Origin: Lysinibacillus sp. ZYM-1
GTDB taxonomy: Bacteria; Bacillota; Bacilli; Bacillales_A; Planococcaceae
DNA: 64,000 bases
Assembly (NCBI RefSeq): GCF_001308875.1
Contig: NZ_KQ465121.1
Coordinates: 57,514 to 121,513, forward strand
Direction of reading: 5' to 3'
Positions 47,242 to 57,252 of the stretch are shown one piece after another. Under the pieces are notes generated by a model that was not told where the DNA came from, did not search any database, and saw only the letters and a program-made list of their open reading frames with translations. Position 1 is the stretch's first letter, and every line of letters starts with the position of its first letter. Position numbers and translations under genes: made by a program.

Positions 47242-48330
47242 TTATTTTTCAACTGATAAGCCCATGATGTAAGTTGCAAGAGCTTTTATTTCTTCATCAG
47301 ATAAATTGCCGTAAATAGGCGCAGTGCCTTCAGCATTCATCATTAAGTTACCTGGTTTAAATTCCTCTGGGTTTTTAATCCAAGCCTCTAGATTTTCTTC
47401 ATTGTGTTCTAAGAAACCAGCAACACGGTTACGGTCACCAAACGTAGTTAAGTTTGGACCTGGTGTACCGCCTGCTCCTGAACCTGAGATAGCATGACAG
47501 CCTAAGCAGCTGTTAGCAAAAGTTGCTTCACCAAGATCTGTAGAAGCTTTGTCAGCAGTTTGTCCTTCAGTCGCTTTCATTGCATCAACCCATGCGTCAA
47601 ATGCGTCTGGGCTTAATGCTTTTACTTTAAAGTCCATTAATGCATGTGAAGGTCCACATAATTCAGCACATTTTCCATAAAATACGCCATCTTTTAGATC
47701 TTTTGATTCTTTATCAAATACTAAGTAGAACTTGTTTAAGTTTTCTACGTTCGTATCCATTTTACCGCCTACAGCAGGAATCCAGAATGAGTGCTTAACA
47801 TCGGCAGCTTTTAAATTAAAGTAAACCTTTTCACCTGTTGGTACTACTAGCTCTTGAGCCGTTATGATACCTTGGTTAGGATATTCGAATTCCCACCAAT
47901 ATAATTTGGCTGTTACATTGATTGTTAGGGCAGTTTTGTTCCCTTCTTCATCTACCTCATCCATTGCAGCAACATCTGCAAATTTATAAGTAGTTGTAAC
48001 AACTGGTACAGCGATAATTAATAATAAAATAATCGGTATAACTGTCCAAATCACTTCTAACGTATGACTACCCTCTACTTGCTTAGGGATAACATTTTCA
48101 CCAACGCGTGAACGACGGAATTTTAAGAATGCAAGTAAATAAATAACCGATACTATTACTACTACTAGCGTCATAATTACAGTAGTTAACAGTAATAAAT
48201 TCAATTGTTGTTTACCTACTTCTCCAGATGGTTTTAGTGTAGAAAGATAATCTTCACCGCAACCTGAAAGGAAAACCATCATCACTGCTAGAAGTGAAAA
48301 AAGACGCCATTTTTTAAGCCCTTTCATCAT
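47242..48330 (-). CDS. ctaC: Cytochrome caa3 oxidase subunit II with fused cytochrome c domain
   Basis: 362 aa lipoprotein. Lipobox FLSGC with Cys24; two membrane helices (about 40-65 and 90-112); CuA domain with CAELCGPSHALM ligands; then a covalent cytochrome c domain, CLGCH at 275-279 and the methionine-ligand region NLMMNAEG. The fusion defines a caa3 oxidase. Electrons pass from cytochrome c to CuA. First structural gene of the oxidase block. Confidence 0.95.
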   Translation of the reverse strand: MMKGLKKWRLFSLLAVMMVFLSGCGEDYLSTLKPSGEVGKQQLNLLLLTTVIMTLVVVIVSVIYLLAFLKFRRSRVGENVIPKQVEGSHTLEVIWTVIPIILLLIIAVPVVTTTYKFADVAAMDEVDEEGNKTALTINVTAKLYWWEFEYPNQGIITAQELVVPTGEKVYFNLKAADVKHSFWIPAVGGKMDTNVENLNKFYLVFDKESKDLKDGVFYGKCAELCGPSHALMDFKVKALSPDAFDAWVDAMKATEGQTADKASTDLGEATFANSCLGCHAISGSGAGGTPGPNLTTFGDRNRVAGFLEHNEENLEAWIKNPEEFKPGNLMMNAEGTAPIYGNLSDEEIKALATYIMGLSVEK

Positions 48331-48430
48331 AGCTTAATTAAACCCCTCTTTCTTTGTTGTATTTTCATGCGTACATAGGACATTAGTTCTGTCTATATGA
48401 ATTCTTTAGAAAAAGAAAGAATCCCTAAAT

Positions 48431-49348
48431 TTAGCTAAACACCGCAAATATTATGATGGATACAAATAGTATAGTCATATGATTCAACGAATAAATAAAC
48501 ATTCTATTTGCCCATTTCATATCATCTTTTGTTGTAAAGCCTTTCAGAGCCAGTATTAACCAACCCACGTTCAATGCAGTCGCAAGAGTTAAAAAGCCAA
48601 GTCCAAGCTCTGGTAAAAGGAAAGGTAACGGTAATAATAAAAGAATCCAGAATAACATTGAGTACTTTGTACGTTTAAATCCCTTTACAACAGGTAGCAT
48701 TGGTATTTTAGCTGCACGATATTCCTCTGTACGTTTCATAGCAAGCGCGTAGAAATGTGGTGGTTGCCATGCAAACATAATTAGGAATAAGGCAAGTGCT
48801 CCTGGACCTAAAGCAGGTTCTACTGCTGCGAATCCAATAATAGGAGGAATAGCCCCTGAAATGCTTCCTACAACCGTGTTACTAACATGCTTCCTCTTTG
48901 ACCACATTGAATACAGAACGACATAAGCAAATATTCCTGCTAGTCCCCACATGCCGGCTGCAAACGATGCCGCAAATAACAAAATTTCACCTACAATTAA
49001 AAATGAGAGGGCGATGGTCAATACAAAATTCGGCTTGAATCTGCCAGTCACTGTCGGTCTTGCTTTCGTTCTTTTCATGATTGGATCTATATCCTGATCA
49101 ATAAAGTTATTCATTGCACCTGAGCCACCAATGATTAATGCCGCACCCAGCATGGTGAATAATATGACATCAAGCTCTTGCAAGAAATGTCTACTAGTAA
49201 ATTGAAAAGCCAGCCACATCCCTGTAAACGTTGTGACAAGATTCGAGTTTACGATACCAATTTTTATTAGTGCTAAGAAATCTTTTACAACTGATGTTGT
49301 TTCTGGGCCAGTATTTCTAGTAGCCGCCAGTGTACGTCCGTTTGACAT
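48431..49348 (-). CDS. ctaB: Protoheme IX farnesyltransferase (heme O synthase)
   Basis: UbiA-type prenyltransferase that adds farnesyl to heme B. 305 aa, about nine helices. Mg-diphosphate motif NNFIDQDIDPIMKRT and second motif in WQPPHFYALAMKRTEEY. The start is ATG 49348, preceded by AAAGGAGAGG; the frame to 49390 begins before this site. Heme O then goes to CtaA. Divergent from ctaA, 336 bp away. Confidence 0.95.
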   Translation of the reverse strand: MSNGRTLAATRNTGPETTSVVKDFLALIKIGIVNSNLVTTFTGMWLAFQFTSRHFLQELDVILFTMLGAALIIGGSGAMNNFIDQDIDPIMKRTKARPTVTGRFKPNFVLTIALSFLIVGEILLFAASFAAGMWGLAGIFAYVVLYSMWSKRKHVSNTVVGSISGAIPPIIGFAAVEPALGPGALALFLIMFAWQPPHFYALAMKRTEEYRAAKIPMLPVVKGFKRTKYSMLFWILLLLPLPFLLPELGLGFLTLATALNVGWLILALKGFTTKDDMKWANRMFIYSLNHMTILFVSIIIFAVFS

Positions 49349-49684
49349 AATACCTCTCCTTTCATTTTTGTAAGCATATTCCGCTAACAATAACTATAGC
49401 GAAATTTGCGATTGATTTCTAGACATTAAGTGAAATTTAGATGAAGTTGTAAAAATTAGTTTTGTCTAGAAATATAATTAAAAACAACATATCTATAGTA
49501 AAACATTTTCTAAAATGAATTGTGAAGGTTAAAGCACGAAATTATGAACAATTTGTGAAATGCAATCGACATCTAGTACTCCCTCCTCTTTACAAGTTGT
49601 TTTTTAAACGTATATTCGATATTATCTAGTAGCAGAAACATTACTTTCTTGTAATGTTGATAGATAAAGTAGGTGACTCATTTT
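49349..49684. promoter_or_regulatory. Divergent ctaB/ctaA promoter region with inverted repeats
   Basis: No gene seen. It holds an 11-bp perfect inverted repeat, atttctagaca (49415-49425) and tgtctagaaat (49463-49473), 37 bp apart, each with a TCTAGA core. Two direct copies of a ResD-like word, attgtgaa (49519-49526) and tttgtgaa (49552-49559), lie nearer ctaA. ResD control of ctaA is known in B. subtilis; here it is inferred from the match to TTTGTGAAT. Confidence 0.5.
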
Positions 49685-50608
49685 ATGCAACACAACAGAT
49701 ATTTGAAGTGGTTTGCTGTTGCCGCTACGGTAGGGATGCTCCTTATATTACTAGGTGGAGCTCTCGTTACGAAAACAGATAGTGGCTTAGGCTGTGGTCG
49801 AAACTGGCCTGATTGTAATGGATCTCTTATTCCTAAAGAGATTACACCCGAAGTCCTTATTGAATTCTCACATCGTCTTGTTACTGGAGTCGTATCTATT
49901 TCAATTCTTGTGTTAACAGTTTGGACATGGCGTATGCTCGGACATATTCGTGAAGTAAAGCTATTAGGTTTCTTAGCAATGTTTTTCTTAATTGCGCAGG
50001 CTCTTATTGGAGCGGCTCAAGTATTATGGGGCCAAGGTGATTTCATCCTAGCACTGCATTTTGGTATTTCTCTTATTTCCTTTGCCGCGGTTCTGCTTCT
50101 TTCTATGATTGTATTTGAAGTCGATCGGAAATTTGATGCCGATAACGTATTTATTGGTAAAAAGTTACGTTGGCATACTATTGCTGTCACAATTTATTCT
50201 TATTTAGTCGTTTATACAGGAGCATTAGTTCGACATACAGATTCGAGCTTAATTTGTCCAGATTGGCCATTTTGCTATAACGAAACACCTTTAGCACCTC
50301 CAAATAATATGTACGAATGGGTGCAAATGGGACATCGTCTAGCTGTTCTTATTATTTTCATTTGGATTGCATACATAACTTGGCACGCTGTGAAAGAATA
50401 TAAAAATCAACGTGTTGTTTACTATGGTTGGGTTATTGCTTTTACTATAGTATTTTTACAAGTGATTGCTGGTATGTTAGTAGTCCTAACTAAACTGAAC
50501 TTATCAGTCGCATTACTGCATTCATTATTAATTTCTCTCTTATTCGGTCTATTATGTTACATGATTATGCTCGTTGCTCGTAGTAACTATAATGAAAAAA
50601 AGAAATAG
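49685..50608 (+). CDS. ctaA: Heme A synthase
   Basis: Converts heme O to heme A in the membrane. 307 aa, eight helices in two four-helix halves. First half: cysteine pair C37 and C44 in GLGCGRNWPDC, then EFSHRLVTG with a heme histidine. Second half: CPDWPFC and QMGHRLAVL; later ALLHSLL. The start is ATG 49685, eight bases after AGGTGA; the in-frame GTG at 49673 lies inside that ribosome site. Confidence 0.95.
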   Translation: MQHNRYLKWFAVAATVGMLLILLGGALVTKTDSGLGCGRNWPDCNGSLIPKEITPEVLIEFSHRLVTGVVSISILVLTVWTWRMLGHIREVKLLGFLAMFFLIAQALIGAAQVLWGQGDFILALHFGISLISFAAVLLLSMIVFEVDRKFDADNVFIGKKLRWHTIAVTIYSYLVVYTGALVRHTDSSLICPDWPFCYNETPLAPPNNMYEWVQMGHRLAVLIIFIWIAYITWHAVKEYKNQRVVYYGWVIAFTIVFLQVIAGMLVVLTKLNLSVALLHSLLISLLFGLLCYMIMLVARSNYNEKKK

Positions 50609-50613
50609 TCCAT

Positions 50614-50651
50614 AAAAAAGATTCGTTACATTATTGTGACGAATCTTTTTT
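50614..50651. terminator. Bidirectional terminator after ctaA
   Basis: aaaaaagattcgt / acgaatctttttt stem with a 12-base loop, between convergent ctaA and the 50658-50846 gene. Confidence 0.87.
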
Positions 50652-50657
50652 CTATTC

Positions 50658-50846
50658 TTATTTTCGTTTCTTCATTGACTCAGTACCTATAATTCCTACT
50701 ATTAAAATAATCATAGATACTAGGGCATAGTCTTTAAAGAATGTTGTAAAAGGAATGTCAAAATATCGACAAACCCCCGTCACAAGACGACCGCCTAATA
50801 ATATTAGGCCAATGACAAACATCCAATTAAATAACGCTTTAAGCAT
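50658..50846 (-). CDS. Small two-helix membrane protein, unknown
   Basis: 62 aa: helices at about residues 7-26 and 40-57, basic end (MKKRK). Not recognised. Its ATG overlaps the end of the TetR gene by eight nt, so it is probably co-translated with that regulator. Confidence 0.65.
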   Translation of the reverse strand: MLKALFNWMFVIGLILLGGRLVTGVCRYFDIPFTTFFKDYALVSMIILIVGIIGTESMKKRK

Positions 50847-51459
50847 TGTTAGTTTCCTCTACTTTCATGGCTGTCCAGATGATTTTAGTGACCTCTTCAC
50901 TATATTGTTCCGCATCAATAGAAAACGGTCCCCCAATTAGCATGTACTCGCCAATAGCTCCTTGAATAACTTTTGCCATGACATTGACAGATGTGACATT
51001 GAATTCCCCTTGTTCTTTGCCCTTATTTAATATATTGCATAAGGCTTTTAATAATGGGTCCTCTCCATCATCTGGTAACTTATAAAAAGGAACGTCATTA
51101 ACAGTACGAGCATTAAAAACGATTTCTAGCAATGCTGCATTCTCTTTTGGATGTGTTGCTTGATAGGCAATACTCGCTTCAATAAAATTAGCTAGTTGCG
51201 AGGCAGGTTCATCCACAGTATATGTTTTCGTCAAAATATATGTTGCTGATTGATCAATCAATGCTTGCAGACATTGTTCTATTAAATCTTGTCGATCAGC
51301 AAAATGATACGAAATTAATGCTGTGCTGATGGAAGCACGTTTTGCAATTTGAGATAAACTCGCTTTCACATAACCAATATCACCTAAAGTCCTTATGGTC
51401 GCTTCAATAATTTGATGTTTTCTTGCTTCCTGAATAAAGGTATTTTTATTAGTTTCCAT
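50839..51459 (-). CDS. TetR/AcrR family transcriptional regulator
   Basis: 206 aa. The N-terminal helix-turn-helix (IIEATIRTLGDIGYVKASLSQIAKRA, shown in part: SLSQIAKRASISTALISYHF) is typical TetR; the C-terminal ligand domain is divergent, with a BetI-like feel. Ligand and targets unknown. The overlap with the small membrane protein gene suggests that one is the partner or target. Confidence 0.85.
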   Translation of the reverse strand: METNKNTFIQEARKHQIIEATIRTLGDIGYVKASLSQIAKRASISTALISYHFADRQDLIEQCLQALIDQSATYILTKTYTVDEPASQLANFIEASIAYQATHPKENAALLEIVFNARTVNDVPFYKLPDDGEDPLLKALCNILNKGKEQGEFNVTSVNVMAKVIQGAIGEYMLIGGPFSIDAEQYSEEVTKIIWTAMKVEETNNA

Positions 51460-51540
51460 AAACTCTCCATCTGATTAATTAAACATTTTTCTGATTATGT
51501 AATCAAATTTTACACAATTCCTATCACTTCCACAATAAAT

Positions 51541-51578
51541 AAGGTTATTAGATGCTAAAATGCATCTAATAACCTTTT
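51541..51578. terminator. Terminator after pyc
   Basis: aaggttattagatgc / gcatctaataacctt stem with a five-base loop and T-rich flank on both sides. Confidence 0.87.
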
Positions 51579-51589
51579 CTTACTATCAT

Positions 51590-54500
51590 TTATTCAATTT
51601 CAATCAATAAGTCACCTGTTGAAATAGCATCCCCTGCACTAGCATAAACTTCTTTTACGATACCATCCTTTGGTGCTTGGACAGTTGTTTCCATTTTCAT
51701 AGCCTCTGTGATTAATAGATGATCACCACGTTTGACGGGGCTACCTTTGGACACAACGACCTTCAACACAGTACCAGGCATTGTGGCACCAATTTGATTT
51801 GGATTACTTGGATCTGCTTTTAGTGATAGGTTGCCATCTACCTCCACTGTCATATCTTGAATCACCAATTCACGGGATTGACCATTTAGCTCAAAGTACA
51901 GGACACGTGTTCCATTATGTTGCGGTTCGCCGATAGAGACCAGTTTAATAATCAGCGTTTTTCCTTTTTCGATTTCGACCTCAATGATTTCGCCAAGCTT
52001 TAAGCCGTAAAGGAATGTTGGCGTATCGAGAACTGAAATATTGCCGAAGGACTCTGCCGTTTTTGCATACTCTTCAAAAACTTTTGGATACAGCGCATAA
52101 GCTAATATGTCCTTTTTCGACACCGGACGATTTAATTTTTCCTCTAGCACAGCTTCCAATTGGTCAAACTGAACAGGTTCTAATAACTCCCCAGGTCGAA
52201 CCGTAATAGCTTTACGGTCTTTTAGCACCACTTGTTGCAATACCTCAGGGAATCCACCATGTGGCTGTCCAAGATAGCCTTGGAATAATTCAATTACTGA
52301 GTCTGGGAAGTCGATTGTTTTGCCCCTTGTTAAAACTGTGTTTTCATCTAAATCATTTTGTACCATAAAGAGTGCCATGTCGCCTACTACCTTGGAGGAA
52401 GGTGTCACTTTAACAATATCTCCAAATAGAAGGTTCACACGGGAATACATGCGCTTGACTTCTTCCCAGCGATCACCAAGTCCCACTGCTTTAGCCTGTT
52501 GTTGTAAGTTGCTATATTGTCCGCCAGGCATCTCATGCACATAAATTTCAGAATGTGGGCTGATCATGCCACTTTCGAAATCTTTATAGTATTTACGCAC
52601 ATCTTCCCAATAATACGATAACTTTTCCAATGCATCGATGTCTGCTCGTAACTCACGTTGACTGCCTTTCATTGCATAGTATAGCGAGTTTGCACTTGGC
52701 TGGGATGTTAGGCCTGCCATAGACCCTAGTGCCGTATCAACGATATCAACACCTGCTTCAATGGCTTTTGCATATAAATAGATTCCATTACCACTTGTGT
52801 CGTGTGTATGCAAGTGAATTGGCAGACTTGTCGTCTCTTTTAACTCGGAAATTAAACGATATGCTGCTTCTGGCTTCAATAAACCAGCCATATCTTTTAT
52901 AGCTAGAATATGGGCACCTGATGCCTCAAGCTCCTTTGCCATGTCCTTGTAATATTGCACAGAATACTTCGCACGAGTATCATTCAAAATATCGCCTGTA
53001 TAACAAATTGCCGCTTCAGCAATTTTTCCTGATTGACGTGCTGCATCAATGGCTACTTCCATTCCTTTAATCCAGTTCAAACTATCAAAAATACGGAACA
53101 CATCGATACCTGATGCAGCCGATTCTGCGATAAATTCACGGATGAGATTGTCAGGATAATTTGTGTACCCAACAGCATTGGCCCCACGCAATAACATTTG
53201 GAACAACACATTAGGAACTTGCTCACGCAGTTTTGCTAAACGCTCCCATGGGTCCTCCTTTAAGAAGCGATACGCCACATCAAACGTAGCCCCGCCCCAC
53301 ATTTCCAATGAGAATAACTGATGCATCGTACGAGCTGTTGCATCTGCAATTTGATACATATCATGTGAGCGTACACGAGTAGCGAGTAGTGATTGGTGAG
53401 CATCACGGAAAGTAGTATCCGTTAATAGCACATCTTCTTGTGCTAAAATCCATTGCACTAAACCATCTGCCCCTTGCGTATCTAATATCTGTTTCGTACC
53501 AGCAGGTGGCACAATTAAAGGATCGATTTTAGGAATGTTCGGTTGAACAAAAATCGGTTTTGATGTCTTTTCCACACCAGGGAATCCGTTTAACGTCACA
53601 TTACCGATATAACTTAACAGCTTTGTCCCGCGGTCTTGACGTACTGGGAATTGGAATAGCTCTGGTGTTGTGTCAATAAAGCTTGTATCAAAGGCACCAG
53701 ATAAAAATTTCTCATGTGTCACGACATTATTTAAAAACGGAATATTGGTTTTGACCCCACGAATACGGAATTCTTTTAAATTACGATCCATTTTCGCAGC
53801 AGCTTCTTTAAAGTTCATGCCAGATGTAGAGATTTTTACAAGTAAAGAATCGTAGTACGGTGTGACAACAGCACCTTGGAAGCCATTGCCGGCATCTAAA
53901 CGTACCCCGAAACCACCACTAGAACGGTAAACCATTAATTTTCCTGTATCCGGCATAAAGTTGTTAGCAGGGTCCTCTGTTGTCACACGAGCCTGAATCG
54001 CATAGCCAATCATTGGCATATCTTCTTGCTTTGGCATATGAATTTCTTCACTGAACAATGCATAGCCTGCTGCTACCTTAATTTGAGCATGGACGATATC
54101 AACACCTGTAATCATTTCTGTAATCGTATGTTCTACTTGAATGCGAGGGTTCACCTCGATGAAATAAAAATCGTTCCCTGCGACTAAAAATTCCACTGTC
54201 CCTGCATTTATGTACGAGACATTCTTCATTAATTTCACAGCAGCATCACATATACGATTTCTTAACTCTTCTGAAATCGAATTTGAAGGAGCAATTTCAA
54301 CAACTTTTTGGTGACGACGTTGGATTGAGCAATCACGTTCATATAAATGCACAATGTTGCCTTGCTGATCACCAATAATTTGTACTTCAATATGCTTTGG
54401 TTTTATAATGGCCTTTTCTACATACACCTCATCAGAGCCAAAAGCAGCTTTTGCTTCTGATTTTGCGCGTTCATAGGCAGAAGCAAGTTCCCCACCTGAA

Positions 54501-55024
54501 TGCACAAGACGCATACCACGACCACCACCACCAAGAGCTGCCTTAATCATAACTGGATAGCCAAAAGTGCTAGCAAATGCCTCTACCTCTGCTAGATTGG
54601 CTACAGGGCCATCTGTACCAGGAATAACAGGAATCTCAGCCGTGATGGCTTGCGAACGTGCTTTGACCTTATCCCCAAACATATCTAAATGCTGAGAAGT
54701 TGGTCCGATAAAGATAATACCTTCTTCTTCACAGCGACGTGCAAATTCCACGTTTTCTGATAAAAAACCATACCCCGGATGAATCGCATCAACATCTGCA
54801 TCTTTTGCGATGGCAATAATACCCTCAATATCTAAATAGGCATCAATTGGTTTCTTGCCCGCTCCCACTAAATAAGCTTCATCTGCCTTAAAGCGATGAA
54901 AAGCACCACTATCCTCTCTTGAATAGATAGCAACAGTTTGGATATTCAGCTCCGTACAAGCACGGAAAATACGAATTGCAATTTCTCCTCGATTGGCTAC
55001 AAGGATTTTGTTGATTGATTCCAT
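51590..55024 (-). CDS. pyc: Pyruvate carboxylase
   Basis: Biotin enzyme that carboxylates pyruvate to oxaloacetate, replenishing the TCA cycle. 1144 aa in one chain: biotin carboxylase (about 1-450; KILVANRGEIAIRIFRA, GGGGRGMRLV, FIEVNPRIQVEHT), carboxyltransferase (about 530-800; LLTDTTFRDAHQSL, DMAGLLKPEAA, LHTHDTSGNG), allosteric linker, and C-terminal biotinyl domain with EAMKMETTV (Lys1110). It follows ftsW, as pycA does in B. subtilis. Confidence 0.97.
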   Translation of the reverse strand: MESINKILVANRGEIAIRIFRACTELNIQTVAIYSREDSGAFHRFKADEAYLVGAGKKPIDAYLDIEGIIAIAKDADVDAIHPGYGFLSENVEFARRCEEEGIIFIGPTSQHLDMFGDKVKARSQAITAEIPVIPGTDGPVANLAEVEAFASTFGYPVMIKAALGGGGRGMRLVHSGGELASAYERAKSEAKAAFGSDEVYVEKAIIKPKHIEVQIIGDQQGNIVHLYERDCSIQRRHQKVVEIAPSNSISEELRNRICDAAVKLMKNVSYINAGTVEFLVAGNDFYFIEVNPRIQVEHTITEMITGVDIVHAQIKVAAGYALFSEEIHMPKQEDMPMIGYAIQARVTTEDPANNFMPDTGKLMVYRSSGGFGVRLDAGNGFQGAVVTPYYDSLLVKISTSGMNFKEAAAKMDRNLKEFRIRGVKTNIPFLNNVVTHEKFLSGAFDTSFIDTTPELFQFPVRQDRGTKLLSYIGNVTLNGFPGVEKTSKPIFVQPNIPKIDPLIVPPAGTKQILDTQGADGLVQWILAQEDVLLTDTTFRDAHQSLLATRVRSHDMYQIADATARTMHQLFSLEMWGGATFDVAYRFLKEDPWERLAKLREQVPNVLFQMLLRGANAVGYTNYPDNLIREFIAESAASGIDVFRIFDSLNWIKGMEVAIDAARQSGKIAEAAICYTGDILNDTRAKYSVQYYKDMAKELEASGAHILAIKDMAGLLKPEAAYRLISELKETTSLPIHLHTHDTSGNGIYLYAKAIEAGVDIVDTALGSMAGLTSQPSANSLYYAMKGSQRELRADIDALEKLSYYWEDVRKYYKDFESGMISPHSEIYVHEMPGGQYSNLQQQAKAVGLGDRWEEVKRMYSRVNLLFGDIVKVTPSSKVVGDMALFMVQNDLDENTVLTRGKTIDFPDSVIELFQGYLGQPHGGFPEVLQQVVLKDRKAITVRPGELLEPVQFDQLEAVLEEKLNRPVSKKDILAYALYPKVFEEYAKTAESFGNISVLDTPTFLYGLKLGEIIEVEIEKGKTLIIKLVSIGEPQHNGTRVLYFELNGQSRELVIQDMTVEVDGNLSLKADPSNPNQIGATMPGTVLKVVVSKGSPVKRGDHLLITEAMKMETTVQAPKDGIVKEVYASAGDAISTGDLLIEIE

Positions 55025-55036
55025 AGGTATCCCCCT

Positions 55037-56215
55037 TTATGATTGTGTTTTTTTCCTCTCTACCTTTTCAAACATAGAAACATTGATTAATATTCCCATC
55101 GCTAAAGATAGAATGATTATAGATGTACCGCCATAGCTTATAAAAGGTAACGTTACACCGGTTAACGGGATTAACCCAGTTACACCCCCAAGATTTATAA
55201 ACGATTGCCAGCCTATCCAGCTCGCAATACCAGCCGCAATCATGCGTGCCATTGGATCTTTTGTTCGCAATGCAATAGAAAAACCTTTATATATGATAAA
55301 CCCTAAACCAATTAGGACGATTAAAACTCCCCATACTCCTAATTCTTCCATAATTATAGCCATGATAAAATCCGTTTGGGGTTCAGGTAAGTAACCTAAT
55401 TTTTGAATTGATTGACCAAGGCCTCTTCCTTCTAAGCCACCTCCACCAATCGCATAATAACTATTCGCTACTTGGTGGCCACTACCATTTTCATATTCAA
55501 ACGGATTTAAATAAGACAAAATCCGCCCTTTTCGGTTTTCTGTTAGTAGTTCTCCCTTGAATAACAAAAGTATACCAAGGATTGCAGCGCCGAATGCCGC
55601 TAATACACCAAAAAATTTCCAAAATGTCTTAAAAGGTATGCCACTTGAAGCAACGACAGATACGGCAATCCCACATAGAATAATAACTGCCCCTAAATCT
55701 GTTTCAAATGCTACGCCAGCAACCACCAAGATCCATAGAAAAATGGGATAAAAAATTTCTGTCGGTTGGAGTTTTTCAAATGTATATTTTTGTGCTTTTC
55801 GATAAAAAGCAGCTGCAAAATATAAAATTATAAACAGTTTTGAATACTCAGATGGCTGAAAATTACCTAAACCAGGAACATTTATCCAACTTTGAGAACC
55901 TACATCTTCTGCACCATGTCCTGCTACCTTTAGCCATGTAAATAGAACAGCTAATATAATTGTTAGAATCATCATAATATTTTTATTAGCATAATGCTTA
56001 TAAGGGAAAAATGCTGCCACAATAAAACCTAAAAATGCCACTATTAAATTGATGATTTGCTTTTGATAAAAGAAATCAGGCGCTTCTCCTTTACGAATAG
56101 CTACCATCATACTTGAACTATAAACCATGATTAATCCAAATAAGCTCAATAATAGGACCGTAAAAAATAAGGGGTAATCAAAATTTTTTGCATATCGTTT
56201 TAAGTATTGTTTCAT
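55037..56215 (-). CDS. ftsW: FtsW, SEDS-family septal peptidoglycan polymerase
   Basis: 392 aa, ten membrane helices. Motifs: FLGFIVAAFFPY region, GLGNFQPSEYSKLF, LGYLPEPQTDFIMAIIMEELG and GVTLPFISYGGTS. Next to pyc, where the essential ftsW lies in B. subtilis; a second SEDS gene is at the spoVE position (12662-13741). Works with PBP2B at the septum. The charged tail (FEKVERKKTQS) is typical. Confidence 0.92.
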   Translation of the reverse strand: MKQYLKRYAKNFDYPLFFTVLLLSLFGLIMVYSSSMMVAIRKGEAPDFFYQKQIINLIVAFLGFIVAAFFPYKHYANKNIMMILTIILAVLFTWLKVAGHGAEDVGSQSWINVPGLGNFQPSEYSKLFIILYFAAAFYRKAQKYTFEKLQPTEIFYPIFLWILVVAGVAFETDLGAVIILCGIAVSVVASSGIPFKTFWKFFGVLAAFGAAILGILLLFKGELLTENRKGRILSYLNPFEYENGSGHQVANSYYAIGGGGLEGRGLGQSIQKLGYLPEPQTDFIMAIIMEELGVWGVLIVLIGLGFIIYKGFSIALRTKDPMARMIAAGIASWIGWQSFINLGGVTGLIPLTGVTLPFISYGGTSIIILSLAMGILINVSMFEKVERKKTQS

Positions 56216-56236
56216 CCCAAAAACCTCGTTCTAGTA

Positions 56237-56273
56237 AAAAAACTCAAAGCGCAAAAAAGCGTTTGAGTTTTTC
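56237..56273. terminator. Terminator between ylaN and ftsW
   Basis: aaaaactcaaa / tttgagttttt arms with an inner gcgc region, T-rich flank. It ends the ylaN transcript. Confidence 0.8.
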
Positions 56274-56276
56274 TTT

Positions 56277-56558
56277 TTATTTGTCTGTATACGCATCGTG
56301 TAGTACAGAAAGCTCCTTCTCGAGCGAGTCGAGAATTTCTTTGCCTTTTTCTCGTTCAATCAGTCCAAGCTTCACAGCAAAATCAATTTCACGAGACAGG
56401 CCGAACATTTGTGTATCTAATACTTCCTCATATAAAGGGCATTGTGGCATTGTTAAATGATCCATTTGTACTCTAATAAGGCGAGCAATCTTGTCTGCAT
56501 CAGCAACTAATAGCTCCAAAGCCTTTTCTTGAAAAGAAGTTTGTGATTTCGTATCCAT
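56277..56558 (-). CDS. ylaN: YlaN family protein (UPF0358)
   Basis: 93 aa, all-helical. Signatures: [41 protein letters not shown]. Conserved and important in Bacillales; recent work connects YlaN to Fur and iron homeostasis (recalled, not visible here). Located before ftsW as in B. subtilis. Confidence 0.93.
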   Translation of the reverse strand: MDTKSQTSFQEKALELLVADADKIARLIRVQMDHLTMPQCPLYEEVLDTQMFGLSREIDFAVKLGLIEREKGKEILDSLEKELSVLHDAYTDK

Positions 56559-56740
56559 GAGGACGCCCCCATTATCTGATATTTCTTCGATTCTATCTTA
56601 ATAAAGTTTATCTTCTAGTCGTTAAAAATGCAAGTGTCTTCATTGGAAAATACCGAATTCAAATTTTATTTCTTTATTATTTTTAGGCATTAGCGTTATA
56701 CTATGTCATGGATATACAAGATTTGAGGAGGATTTCTATC

Positions 56741-57241
56741 ATGGAAACAATAATTCCTATCAAGGGCGCAGTTTCATATCAACTAACATTAGATCCCACT
56801 GTTTGGATTTTCGATGACCGTAAATTAGATTTGAAAACATACTTCACGACACAAGATGTTAAGGAAGATTCGGACATCAAATATATGCGCGAGGTTGGTG
56901 CTCACTGGTCTCGTGAGATTATGGAAGGAGCTACATTCCCACCTACATTAAAATCAGAGCGTAAATTTGATCGTAAAGGAATGGAAACAGGTACATTTGG
57001 TATCGAATTAGGTCATTTCTTGAAAAATGCTGAAATTAGACCTGAAGCGACAAAAATTGTCTTTGAATGCGAAAATAGTCAAGAATATCCTTTTTCTATT
57101 GAAGAAGCTCGCACACTTATTTTAAAATATAGCCAAGACGGCAAACCGCTCTTAGAGGATGGGCCCATCCATGTATTAATGAGAGATGGTTCCAATATTG
57201 ACAATCCTATTAAAAACGTAATAGCCATTCGCGCTGAATAG
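56741..57241 (+). CDS. ylaL: YlaL-like conserved hypothetical protein
   Basis: 166 aa soluble protein. Contains LDPTVWIFDDRKLDL and GIELGHFLKNAE. By position (divergent from ylaN, before ylaI) and sequence feel it corresponds to YlaL of B. subtilis; no function known. The start is ATG 56741, nine bases after GAGGAGG; the upstream ATG at 56708 contains that site. Twelve bases separate it from ylaI, so the two share a transcript. Confidence 0.75.
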   Translation: METIIPIKGAVSYQLTLDPTVWIFDDRKLDLKTYFTTQDVKEDSDIKYMREVGAHWSREIMEGATFPPTLKSERKFDRKGMETGTFGIELGHFLKNAEIRPEATKIVFECENSQEYPFSIEEARTLILKYSQDGKPLLEDGPIHVLMRDGSNIDNPIKNVIAIRAE

Positions 57242-57252
57242 GAGGGAATGCA

